DNA of 64,000 nt, taken from Mitsuaria sp. 7 (GTDB taxonomy: Bacteria > Pseudomonadota > Gammaproteobacteria > Burkholderiales > Burkholderiaceae_C). The stretch covers positions 1,424,163 to 1,488,162 of the forward strand of contig NZ_CP011514.1 in assembly GCF_001653795.1 (NCBI RefSeq), given 5' to 3'. This document shows positions 35,526 through 42,958 of this stretch, in pieces. Each line of letters begins with the position of its first letter. The first letter of the stretch is position 1. The notes beneath the pieces are model-generated. The model searched no databases. It saw only the letters and a program-made list of their open reading frames with translations, and was not told where the DNA came from. The position numbers and the translations under genes were made by a program.

Positions 35526-36695
35526 TCAGGCCTTGGGCAGGCTCTTGTACTGCTGGCCGACCTGGGTCAGCACGCCGGACGCGCCGAACAGGCTCGTGAA
35601 GTGCGGATCGGGCGACATCCGGCCAATGAACCACGAGTAGCGGAGCACGTCGCTGCGCGACTCGCAGATGCCGACCATGTCGGCCATCTGCGCCATCTGC
35701 TTGGCGGGCGTGTCGATCTGCGCGCTGCCGTCGCCGTTGTGCCAGTTGGCCATCTCGGTGACCCAGAACGGCTTGCCGTATTTCTTGAGCCGGTCCAACT
35801 GGCCTGCGAGACCGTAGTCGTACCAATGGAACGCCAGGGCGTCGATCTGCGGATCGCGCCCGTTGGCGCCGCGGAAGGCGGCGAGGAAGGCGTCCATCCA
35901 CTTGATCGGATCCTCGTAGCCGGCCATCGTGCCCCAGTTGAGCGCCGGCCCGATCAGCCGCACGCCGGTCTGGCGCGCGATGTCCTCCAGCTTGAGCCAC
36001 TGCACGGCGGCGTCTGCCGGCGACAGGTTGGCCTGATCGGTCAGGTTGGGCTCGTTGACCACGAGCAGGTCCTTCACCGCGGGACGCGCCTTCAGCGCCG
36101 CGACGACGTTGGCGACGTTGACGTCCTTGGAAGTCCAGACCATGGGCACGTGCTGCATCGCGCCGGCGATCGACGGGTTCGACCGGACGTTCGCGTCGGG
36201 CTGGAGCGCCCAGTTGTACCACCAGCCCACGCTGCCGCCGGACAGCGCGTTGAAGTCGGCCGCATCCTTGAGGTCGTAGGCGATGCCACGCTTGACCGAC
36301 GGTGCCGGCGGAGGAGGCGGCGGCGGGGGCGGGGGTGGCGATGCGGGAGGCGGGGGCGACGCCGGGGGCGGCGGTGAAGCCGGGGGCGATCCCGAGGGCG
36401 GCGGCGCAGCCGGAGGGGGTGGTGACGCCGGTGGCGGCGGAGCGGCCGGGGGTGGCGGTGAGGCCGGCGGTGGTGGTGAAGCGGGCGGCGATCCTGGCGG
36501 GGGCGCCGCGGGTATTGCAGGCGAGTCCCCGCCACTGCCACCACCGCCGCAGGCGGCCAGGGTGACGGACAGCGCGCCCGCGCCGGCCAGCGTCAGCAGG
36601 CGACGACGGTCGGCGTCGGGCGGCGGCGGCGCGACGAGCGTCGTCGCGGTCGGGGCCGCCAGTGCGTTCAAGGAGGATTCAGCCGGATGCTTCAT
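35526..36695 (-). CDS. GH128-like (Asl1-type) glycoside hydrolase lipoprotein with proline linker
   Basis: The protein is 389 residues from ATG 36695. A twin-arginine-like RRRLLTLAGAGALSVTLAAC ends in a lipobox, giving a surface or periplasmic lipoprotein. Residues about 60-130 are almost wholly Pro, Ala and Ser. The catalytic barrel (about 134-389) has LLVVNEPNL (E215, acid/base candidate) and PFWVTEMANW (E314, nucleophile candidate), with AFHWYDYG between. GH128 enzymes cleave beta-1,3-glucans, so fungal or algal wall sugars are plausible substrates. It converges on the OTC-like gene and is divergent from the T6SS operon. Confidence 0.8.
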   Translation of the reverse strand: MKHPAESSLNALAAPTATTLVAPPPPDADRRRLLTLAGAGALSVTLAACGGGGSGGDSPAIPAAPPPGSPPASPPPPASPPPPAAPPPPASPPPPAAPPPSGSPPASPPPPASPPPPASPPPPPPPPPPPAPSVKRGIAYDLKDAADFNALSGGSVGWWYNWALQPDANVRSNPSIAGAMQHVPMVWTSKDVNVANVVAALKARPAVKDLLVVNEPNLTDQANLSPADAAVQWLKLEDIARQTGVRLIGPALNWGTMAGYEDPIKWMDAFLAAFRGANGRDPQIDALAFHWYDYGLAGQLDRLKKYGKPFWVTEMANWHNGDGSAQIDTPAKQMAQMADMVGICESRSDVLRYSWFIGRMSPDPHFTSLFGASGVLTQVGQQYKSLPKA

Positions 36696-37013
36696 GGAGG
36701 AGCTCTTGCAGCGTTGGAGCGATCTGTCCCTCGCGAAGGGGACAGGTCTTGCGGGCCGCAGTATGGGTGGCTCGACATGTTCTTGTCCCGCACCGAAACA
36801 CATTGTTAATGTTGCTGACGGCTCGCATTCATCCTGCTACCTCGGAAGAGGGTGTCGCGCGTGATGACGACGTGCCTCCCCTTGACTTGCGCGGGGCGGC
36901 AATCCCTAGCCTGAGCGCCCCTGTGTCGAGCCAAAGTGACTTTCGACCACTGCGCTCGGTTACAGCCCTCAATAGAGTCCATGGCATGCAACCGTTTTGC
37001 TGCCTCCGACGCG
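36696..37013. other. Divergent promoter region of the T6SS core operon
   Basis: This 318-nt region lies between the GH128-like gene (minus) and tssA (plus). It holds a sigma-70-like TTGACT (36882-36887) and TAGCCT (36907-36912) with a long 19-nt spacer, then the T6SS promoter motif at 36935. No additional gene is seen. Confidence 0.5.
36935..36978 (+). promoter_or_regulatory. T6SS promoter motif upstream of tssA
   Basis: AGTGACTTTCGACC (36935-36948) is followed, 38 nt from its first base, by TAGAGT (36973-36978). The same 14-mer and spacing occur before vgrG1, and a relaxed copy before vgrG2. The geometry suggests an activator site or alternative-sigma -35 element with a -10 hexamer. The regulator is not identified. 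Confidence 0.6.
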
Positions 37014-38042
37014 ATGGCTGACCTCGACCTGATTTCGCTGCTTGCCCCCTTGCAGGACGACGCCCCATGCGGCGCCGACCTGGAGTACGACGCTGCCTTC
37101 CTCGCCCTGGAAGCGGCGGGTGCGGGCAAACCCGAGCAGCAATTCGGCGACACCATCATCCCGGCCGAGGAACCCGACTGGCACGCCGTCCACGAACAGG
37201 CCCTGGCGCTGGCCAAGCGGACGCGCGACCTGCGCGTCGCCGTCTGGCTGGTGCGCGCCGGCGCCCGGCTGCAAGGCTTGAGCGCCGCCATCGATGGCCT
37301 GGCGCTCATCCGCGGTCTGCTGGAACAACAGTGGGCGCATGTGCATCCTCAACTGGACGCCTCCGACCACGACGACCCGACGATGCGCATGAACGCGCTG
37401 CAGCCGCTGACCAGCGTCATGGCTGGCATCGCCGACCTGCGCGCCGCGAGCCTGACCGGCCAGCGCGGCGGTCCCCGCGTGCGCGACGTGGAACTGGCGC
37501 TCGGCAATGCCGATCCGATGGGCGAGGAGTCCGTGCCGTCGACCGAAGGCCTGATGGCCGGACTGTCGGCGCAGGCCGCGAACGATCCCGCCTTCGCCGC
37601 CCGACTGCACGAGGCGCTGCCGACGGTGCAAGGCATCGTCGCGGCGATCGAGGCGCCGCTCGGCACCGGACAGGGCCCTGATTTCTCGCCGCTGCTGCGT
37701 CTGTTCAAGCCGCTCGCCGCGGCCGCCGGACAACTGCAGGGGCAGGGCGGCGATGCCGCCGCCGCTTCGGACGATGCGACCGGCGCGCCGGCCGCGGATT
37801 TCGGTGGCGGGGCCGTCGGCGCGGTGTCCGCGCCCGGCGCGATCGCCAGCCGCGACGACGCGGTCCGGGCGCTGCAACGCGTCTGCGACTGGATCGAGCG
37901 CCACGAGCCCAGCAATCCCGCGCCGCTGCTGATCCGCCGCGCGCAGCGGCTGATGAGCAAGAGCTTCCTGGAGATCATGCGCGACCTCAATCCCGAGGGC
38001 GTGCACGAGATCGAGAAGCTCGCCGGCACGACCAGCGAGTAG
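37014..38042 (+). CDS. tssA: T6SS protein TssA (ImpA type)
   Basis: The protein is 342 residues from ATG 37014; ATG 36981 would add 11 residues unlike the family. The ImpA N-terminal domain is clear (SLLAPLQDDAPCGADLEYDAAF; DWHAVHEQALALAKRTRDLRVAVWLVRAGARLQG; LLEQQWAHVHPQLDA). The C-terminal end (PSNPAPLLIRRAQRLMSKSFLEIMRDL) matches short TssA proteins. TssA organises baseplate and sheath assembly. It is first in the tss operon, 80 nt before tssB. Confidence 0.93.
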   Translation: MADLDLISLLAPLQDDAPCGADLEYDAAFLALEAAGAGKPEQQFGDTIIPAEEPDWHAVHEQALALAKRTRDLRVAVWLVRAGARLQGLSAAIDGLALIRGLLEQQWAHVHPQLDASDHDDPTMRMNALQPLTSVMAGIADLRAASLTGQRGGPRVRDVELALGNADPMGEESVPSTEGLMAGLSAQAANDPAFAARLHEALPTVQGIVAAIEAPLGTGQGPDFSPLLRLFKPLAAAAGQLQGQGGDAAAASDDATGAPAADFGGGAVGAVSAPGAIASRDDAVRALQRVCDWIERHEPSNPAPLLIRRAQRLMSKSFLEIMRDLNPEGVHEIEKLAGTTSE

Positions 38043-38122
38043 GCGCCCGACAGCGACACCGAGACCGACGCCGTTCTTCAACCTTCCGCCTTTCACCCGA
38101 TCCCCGCTTCAAGGAGCACCCC

Positions 38123-38632
38123 ATGGCCACCAGCAGCCAGAAGTTCATCGCCAGGAATCGCGCCCCGCGCGTGCAGATCGAGTACGACGTCGAGCTCTAC
38201 GGCGCCGAGAAGAAGGTGCAGCTGCCCTTCGTGATGGGCGTGCTGTCGGACCTGTCGGGCAAGCCCACGGAGCCGCTGCCGCCGGTGTCGGACCGCAAGT
38301 TCCTGGACTTCGACGTCGACAACTTCGACGCCCGCATGAAGGCCATGAAGCCGCGCGTCTCGTTCGCCGTGCCCAACACGCTGACCGGCGAAGGCAACCT
38401 GATGGTCGACCTGACCTTCGAGTCGATGGACGACTTCTCGCCGGCCGCGGTCGCGCGCAAGGTCGACGGCCTCAAGCAGCTGCTCGAGGCGCGCCAGCAG
38501 CTCGCCAACCTGATCACCTACATGGACGGCAAGGCCGGCGCCGAGCAGCTGATCGCCAAGGTCGTCAAGGACGAGGCGTTGCTGAAGTCCCTGGCCACGG
38601 CCCAGAAGCCGGCCGACGGCGGCGCGCAGTAA
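38123..38632 (+). CDS. tssB: T6SS sheath small subunit TssB (VipA)
   Basis: This 169-residue protein shows the full VipA pattern: SSQKFIARNRAPRVQIEYDV, LPFVMGVLSDLSG, FLDFDVDNFDARMKAMKPRV, and a C-terminal helix with LLEARQQLANLITYMDGK. It pairs with TssC to build the contractile sheath. AAGGAG precedes the ATG. Confidence 0.97.
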   Translation: MATSSQKFIARNRAPRVQIEYDVELYGAEKKVQLPFVMGVLSDLSGKPTEPLPPVSDRKFLDFDVDNFDARMKAMKPRVSFAVPNTLTGEGNLMVDLTFESMDDFSPAAVARKVDGLKQLLEARQQLANLITYMDGKAGAEQLIAKVVKDEALLKSLATAQKPADGGAQ

Positions 38633-38683
38633 GCGCGGCGCCGACACCTTCCAGAACCCGACGGACCCCACGGAGCACGCACC

Positions 38684-40183
38684 ATGGCCGATGAGACCCT
38701 CGCGCAATCAGCGCCTTCACTGCAGGGCATCGAGTACGAAGGCGGCGAGTTCGCCTCGCTGCTGAACAAGGAATTCAAGCCCAAGACCGACGAGGCCAAG
38801 TCCGCCGTCGAGCAGGCGGTGCTGACGCTGGCGCAGCAGGCGCTGTCGCAGACCACGCTGATCGGCAGCGACGTCATCGTCTCGATCGAGGCCATGATCG
38901 CCGAGATCGACAAGAAGCTGTCGGAGCAGGTCAACGCGATCCTGCATCACGCCGAGTTCCAGCAGCTGGAGTCGGCCTGGCGCGGCCTGCACTACCTCGT
39001 CAACAACACCGAGACCGACGAGCAGCTCAAGATCCGCGTGATGAGCATCTCGAAGAACGACCTCGGCAAGACGCTCAAGCGCTACAAGGGCACGGCCTGG
39101 GATCAGAGCCCGATCTTCAAGCGCGTCTACGAAGAGGAATTCGGCCAGTTCGGCGGCGAGCCTTTCGGCTCCATCGTCGGCGACTACTACTTCGACCACA
39201 GCCCGCCGGACGTCGAGCTGCTGGGCGAGATCGCCAAGGTCGCGGCCGCCGCGCACTCGCCCTTCATCGCCGCGGTGAACCCGTCGCTGATGCAGATGGG
39301 CTCGTGGCAGGAGCTCGCGAATCCGCGCGACCTGACCAAGATCTTCAGCACGCCCGAGTATGCCGCCTGGAAGTCGCTGCGCGAGTCCGACGACGCGCGC
39401 TACATCGGCCTGGCCATGCCGCGTTTCCTGGCGCGCCTGCCCTACGGCGCGAAGACGAATCCCGTCGAGGAATTCAACTTCGAGGAAGAGACCGGCGGCG
39501 GCGAACACGCCAAGTACACGTGGGCCAACTCGGCCTACGCGATGGCGACCAACATCAACCGCTCGTTCAAGACCTACGGCTGGTGCACCCGCATCCGCGG
39601 CGTGGAAGCGGGCGGCGCGGTCGAAGGCCTGCCGGCCCACACCTTCCCGACCGACGAAGGCGGCGTGGCCATGAAGTGCCCGACGGAGATCGCGATCAGC
39701 GACCGCCGCGAGGCCGAGCTGGCCAAGAACGGCTTCATGCCGCTGGTGCACCGCAAGAACTCGGACTTCGCCGCGTTCATCGGCGCCCAGTCGCTGCAGA
39801 AGCCCGCCGAATACGACGACCCCGACGCCACCGCCAACGCCAACCTGGCCGCGCGCCTGCCTTACCTGTTCGCCTGCAACCGCTTCGCGCATTACCTGAA
39901 GTGCATCGTGCGCGACAAGGTCGGCTCGTTCAAGGAACGCGGCGACATGGAGAAGTGGCTCAACAAGTGGATCATGAACTACGTCGACGGTGATCCGGCG
40001 AACTCGTCGGAGACGACGAAGTCGCAGAAGCCGCTGGCCTCCGCGGAAGTGGTCGTCGAGGAGATCCCGGGCAACCCCGGCTACTACTCGTCGAAATTCT
40101 TCCTGCGTCCGCATTACCAGCTCGAAGGCCTGACCGTGTCGCTGCGTCTGGTCTCGACGCTGCCGTCGCAGAAGGGCAAGTAA
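38684..40183 (+). CDS. tssC: T6SS sheath large subunit TssC (VipB)
   Basis: This 499-residue protein is collinear with VipB: LESAWRGLHYLVNNTETDEQ, EEEFGQFGGEPFGSIVGDYYF, PRFLARLPYGAKTNPVEEFNF, and the C-terminal end HYQLEGLTVSLRLVSTLP. With TssB it forms the contractile tube outside Hcp; ClpV recycles it. It ends before a 228-nt structured gap leading to hcp. Confidence 0.97.
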   Translation: MADETLAQSAPSLQGIEYEGGEFASLLNKEFKPKTDEAKSAVEQAVLTLAQQALSQTTLIGSDVIVSIEAMIAEIDKKLSEQVNAILHHAEFQQLESAWRGLHYLVNNTETDEQLKIRVMSISKNDLGKTLKRYKGTAWDQSPIFKRVYEEEFGQFGGEPFGSIVGDYYFDHSPPDVELLGEIAKVAAAAHSPFIAAVNPSLMQMGSWQELANPRDLTKIFSTPEYAAWKSLRESDDARYIGLAMPRFLARLPYGAKTNPVEEFNFEEETGGGEHAKYTWANSAYAMATNINRSFKTYGWCTRIRGVEAGGAVEGLPAHTFPTDEGGVAMKCPTEIAISDRREAELAKNGFMPLVHRKNSDFAAFIGAQSLQKPAEYDDPDATANANLAARLPYLFACNRFAHYLKCIVRDKVGSFKERGDMEKWLNKWIMNYVDGDPANSSETTKSQKPLASAEVVVEEIPGNPGYYSSKFFLRPHYQLEGLTVSLRLVSTLPSQKGK

Positions 40184-40411
40184 ACGCAAGACCCAGGCGA
40201 TGACTGCGAGGCGGTCATCGCCGGCACAAGAATTTGAGAATCGCGCGCGACGACGCGCGACGTGTTGAAGGGAGCGCCTCCGAAGGCGCGTTCTGAACTT
40301 TCGAGGCACCCCGCCATCCGGACCTTCCAAGGTCCGAAATCCCTGGTCTCCGTCGCGGTCAGCGTCGAGTCGGAGACCGTATTCACAGAGTTCATCTAGG
40401 AGAAATCGACC
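40184..40411 (+). promoter_or_regulatory. Structured tssC-hcp intergenic leader with five hairpins
   Basis: Five consecutive, non-overlapping inverted repeats lie in 228 nt: GGCGATGAC/GTCATCGCC (40196-40222), TCGCGCG/CGCGCGA (40241-40260), GCGCCT/AGGCGC (40274-40289), CGGACCTT/AAGGTCCG (40319-40336), and GGTCTCCG/CGGAGACC (40345-40378). None is followed by a T run. A Shine-Dalgarno TAGGAG precedes hcp. This could be an mRNA-stabilising leader, a processing region or an embedded small RNA. Confidence 0.55.
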
Positions 40412-40891
40412 ATGACGATCGACGCCAATCTGAAGTTCGCCGGAGTCGAAGGCGAATCCACCCACAAGGACCACAAGGGCGAGATCGACCTGCTGGCCTG
40501 GTCGTGGGACGTGCGTCAGGAAAGCACCGCCGCCGCCGGTACCGGTTCGGGCAAGGGCAAGGGCGTTCCTGGCCAGTTCGTGTTCGCGCACTACTACGAC
40601 AAGGCCTCCCCGGTGCTGGCCAAGGCCTGCGCCTCGGGCAAGCATTTCGACCAGGCCGTGCTGACCTGCCGCAAGGCCGGTGAAGGCCAGCAGGACTTCC
40701 TGAAGGTCACCCTGAAGCAAGTCCTCGTGACCGCCGTCTCCCCGTCCGCTTCGGCCGGCGGCGAGATCAGCGAAAGCGTGTCGGTGTCCTACGCCGACAT
40801 CGAGTTCGAGTACAAGGCTCAGGACGCCAAGGGCGGTCTGGGCGGCGCGGTCAAGTTCGGCTGGAACGTGGCCACGACCGAAACGCGTTGA
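40412..40891 (+). CDS. hcp: T6SS tube protein Hcp
   Basis: This 159-residue protein has the Hcp fold signatures: DANLKFAGVEGESTHKDHKG, LLAWSWDVRQES, FVFAHYYDKASPVLAKACASG, the Cys-Arg-Lys strand LTCRKAGEGQQDFL, and VSVSYADIEFEYKAQD. Hexameric rings stack into the tube inside the sheath and carry some effectors. It has its own structured leader and a strong hairpin downstream, suggesting a higher expression level than the tss genes around it. Confidence 0.96.
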   Translation: MTIDANLKFAGVEGESTHKDHKGEIDLLAWSWDVRQESTAAAGTGSGKGKGVPGQFVFAHYYDKASPVLAKACASGKHFDQAVLTCRKAGEGQQDFLKVTLKQVLVTAVSPSASAGGEISESVSVSYADIEFEYKAQDAKGGLGGAVKFGWNVATTETR

Positions 40892-40946
40892 TGCATTGAG
40901 GGCGGTGCGCCGGCTTCGCGCTGGCGTATCCGCCGTCGATGATCCC

Positions 40947-40980
40947 CGCGGCGCGACGGACCCCGGTCTGTCGCGCCGCG
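40947..40980 (+). other. Very strong hairpin between hcp and hcp2
   Basis: CGCGGCGCGAC pairs perfectly with GTCGCGCCGCG, and the inner GGACC/GGTCT extends the stem to about 14-15 bp (one G-T pair) around a 4-nt loop. There is no T run, so it may be a 3'-end stabiliser or partial terminator that lets hcp mRNA accumulate over downstream genes. Confidence 0.6.
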
Positions 40981-41087
40981 CTCGGACAACGAATGACGGT
41001 GCGGCGGTGCGCGACACCGTCGAGTGCTGTCGAGTGCCTTGAGGCGCCGACAGGTGCCGTCATCCGTTGTCCATGCCGGAGCGAAAG

Positions 41088-41585
41088 ATGAATCCGTTGA
41101 CCAGCGGCGCGAGCAGCGCCGACATGTACCTGGACCTGTCGCTCAAGCGCGCGGGCAAGGTCAAGGGCGAGTCCACCTCGGCGGGCCACGCCAACGACGT
41201 CGTCGTGCGCGGCTTCAGCTGGGGCGTGGGCGCCGCGGGCGATGCCGTGGCCGGTCAGCAGACCGGTCGCCGCAGCTACCGCCAGCTGACGATCACCAAG
41301 GGCCTCGACAGCGCCAGCACCGCGCTGATGAGCGCGGTGGCGACCAACGACGAGGTCAAGAGCGCCAAGCTCTACCTGCGCAAGGCCGGCGGCGCGCAGG
41401 AGGACTACTTCTGCCTGACGCTGGAGAAGGCGCGCATCGCGTCCTACGACATCGAGTGCGACGAGACCGGCGCGCCGGTGGAGCGCATCTCGATGAGCTT
41501 CCAGAAGGTCAACATCGAGTACCGCACCCAGAACGCCAAGGGCGCGATGGGCGGCACGCACACCTTCGACGACGACCTCACCTGA
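41088..41585 (+). CDS. Second, diverged Hcp-family protein
   Basis: The protein is 165 residues from ATG 41088 (GGAG precedes; ATG 41073 would add five). It aligns with Hcp in ADMYLDLSLKRAGKVKGEST, VVVRGFSWGVG, SAVATNDEVKSAKLYLRKAG and ERISMSFQKVNIEYRTQNAK, but it is far from the neighbouring hcp in sequence. It keeps the family length with no toxin extension. It might cap, line or specialise the tube, or carry a particular effector. Tandem divergent hcp copies inside a core operon are unusual. Confidence 0.85.
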   Translation: MNPLTSGASSADMYLDLSLKRAGKVKGESTSAGHANDVVVRGFSWGVGAAGDAVAGQQTGRRSYRQLTITKGLDSASTALMSAVATNDEVKSAKLYLRKAGGAQEDYFCLTLEKARIASYDIECDETGAPVERISMSFQKVNIEYRTQNAKGAMGGTHTFDDDLT

Positions 41586-41642
41586 GGTCCTTCCGGCGCG
41601 CCCGCGGGCCCGCCGGGGCATTGAATTCCACGGGAGTCTTGA

Positions 41643-42446
41643 ATGAGCGCAGTGCAGGAACTGCTGGCGGCGGGCCGCCCGACCGAGGCCTTGGCCGCGG
41701 CGCAGGCGGAAGTGCGCCAGCGTCCGCAGGATGCGAAGCTGCGCACGATGCTGTTCCAGCTGCTGGCGGTGACGGGCCAATGGGCCCGCGCGGCCGCGCA
41801 GCTGGAAGTCTGCGGCGAGCTCGACGCGGGCACGCTGGCGATGGTCAACACCTACCGCGAGGCGCTCAAGTGCGAGCTGGTGCGCGAGGCCGTCTTCGAG
41901 GGCCGCACCACGCCGATGGTGATGGGCGAGCCGGCCGAGTGGGTCGCGAATTTCGTGCACTCGCTCAAGCTCGAACATGACGGCGACGTCGCCGGTGCGC
42001 GGCAGCTGCGCGCGCAGGCGCTGGACGCCGCGCCTGCGACGCCCGGATCCATCGACGGCCAGGCTTTCGACTGGATCTGCGACGGCGACTCGCGCATCGG
42101 CCCGGTGCTGGAGGCGGTGATCAACGGCCGCTACTGCTGGGTGCCGTTCTCCGCGATCAAGGAGATCCACATCGAGGCGCCGACGGACCTGCGCGATCTC
42201 GTGTGGTCCGCGGCGCACCTCGAATTCCCCAACGGCGGCGGCTCCGTCGCCCTGATCCCGACGCGTTATCCGCGCAGCGTGGCCTTCGACGACGAGCGCG
42301 TCTGGATGGCGCGCCGCACCGAATGGCAGCCGCTGCCGGGCTCGCAGGACGACCAGTACGCCGGCGTCGGCCAGCGCGTGCTGATGACCGACCAGGGCGA
42401 GACCGGCCTGCTCGACGCGCGCCTGATCGAACTGCGCCAGTCGTGA
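41643..42446 (+). CDS. tagJ: T6SS accessory protein TagJ (ImpE/SciE type)
   Basis: This 267-residue protein has N-terminal TPR-like helices (LLAAGRPTEALAAAQAEVRQRPQDAKLRT onwards) and the ImpE C-terminal domain (FDWICDGDSRIGPVLEAVINGRYCWVPFSAIKEIHIE; LPGSQDDQYAGVGQRVLMTD). TagJ binds the TssB N-terminus and assists ClpV-driven sheath recycling. It lies between hcp2 and tssE. Confidence 0.93.
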   Translation: MSAVQELLAAGRPTEALAAAQAEVRQRPQDAKLRTMLFQLLAVTGQWARAAAQLEVCGELDAGTLAMVNTYREALKCELVREAVFEGRTTPMVMGEPAEWVANFVHSLKLEHDGDVAGARQLRAQALDAAPATPGSIDGQAFDWICDGDSRIGPVLEAVINGRYCWVPFSAIKEIHIEAPTDLRDLVWSAAHLEFPNGGGSVALIPTRYPRSVAFDDERVWMARRTEWQPLPGSQDDQYAGVGQRVLMTDQGETGLLDARLIELRQS

Positions 42447-42459
42447 GCGCGACGCGCTC

Positions 42460-42954
42460 ATGAGCCAGATCCACCGCGACCGCCTGCAACCGGCCCTGCT
42501 GGACCGGTTGACCGACGACGATCCCTACCACCGCGTCGAGGCGGAGGAGCGCCGCGTCATGACCAAGTCGCAGCTGCGCCAGGCCGTGCTGCGCGACCTG
42601 GGCTGGCTGTTCAACGCCATCCAGCCGATGGGCAAGGCGTGCGATCCCTACTCGCACGTCGGCGACAGCGTGCTGAACTTCGGACTGCCGGCGCTGTCGG
42701 GGCAACTGGCCTCGCGCGTGGACGTGCACCTGCTGGAGAAGCAGATCCGCCAGGCCATCCTGCGCTTCGAGCCGCGCATCCTGCCCGACACGCTGGAGGT
42801 CCGCGCGATCGAGACGCAGAGCGTCATGGACACCCACAACGTGATCGAGTTCGACATCCGCGGTCACCTGTGGGCGCAGCCGATCCCGCTGGAGATCCTG
42901 CTGCGCACGCAGATGGACCTCGAGGCCGGCCAGGTCGAAGTGCGCGAGGGCTGA
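42460..42954 (+). CDS. tssE: T6SS baseplate protein TssE (gp25-like)
   Basis: This 164-residue protein has the gp25 fold: LQPALLDRLTDDDPY, LRQAVLRDLGWLFNAI, SVLNFGLPALSG, the conserved EKQIRQAILRFEPRI, and FDIRGHLWAQPIPLEILLRTQMDLEAG. It is part of the baseplate wedge with TssF and TssG. It is 13 nt after tagJ and 4 nt before tssF. Confidence 0.96.
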   Translation: MSQIHRDRLQPALLDRLTDDDPYHRVEAEERRVMTKSQLRQAVLRDLGWLFNAIQPMGKACDPYSHVGDSVLNFGLPALSGQLASRVDVHLLEKQIRQAILRFEPRILPDTLEVRAIETQSVMDTHNVIEFDIRGHLWAQPIPLEILLRTQMDLEAGQVEVREG

Positions 42955-42958
42955 GGAC

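Noticed and set aside
36300..36520. Repetitive GGGGGCGGCGG DNA resembling a minisatellite
   Set aside because: It is the coding sequence of the proline-rich linker in the GH128-like protein, and the unit length is irregular.
36882..36912. TTGACT...TAGCCT as a standard sigma-70 promoter for tssA
   Set aside because: The 19-nt spacer is too long for confidence, and it is upstream of the better-supported shared motif. It is mentioned only as an alternative.
40293..40306. Partial motif match (GAACTTTCGAGG) in the hcp leader
   Set aside because: Only the ACTTTCGA core matches and there is no hexamer at the shared spacing. It was not counted as a promoter copy.
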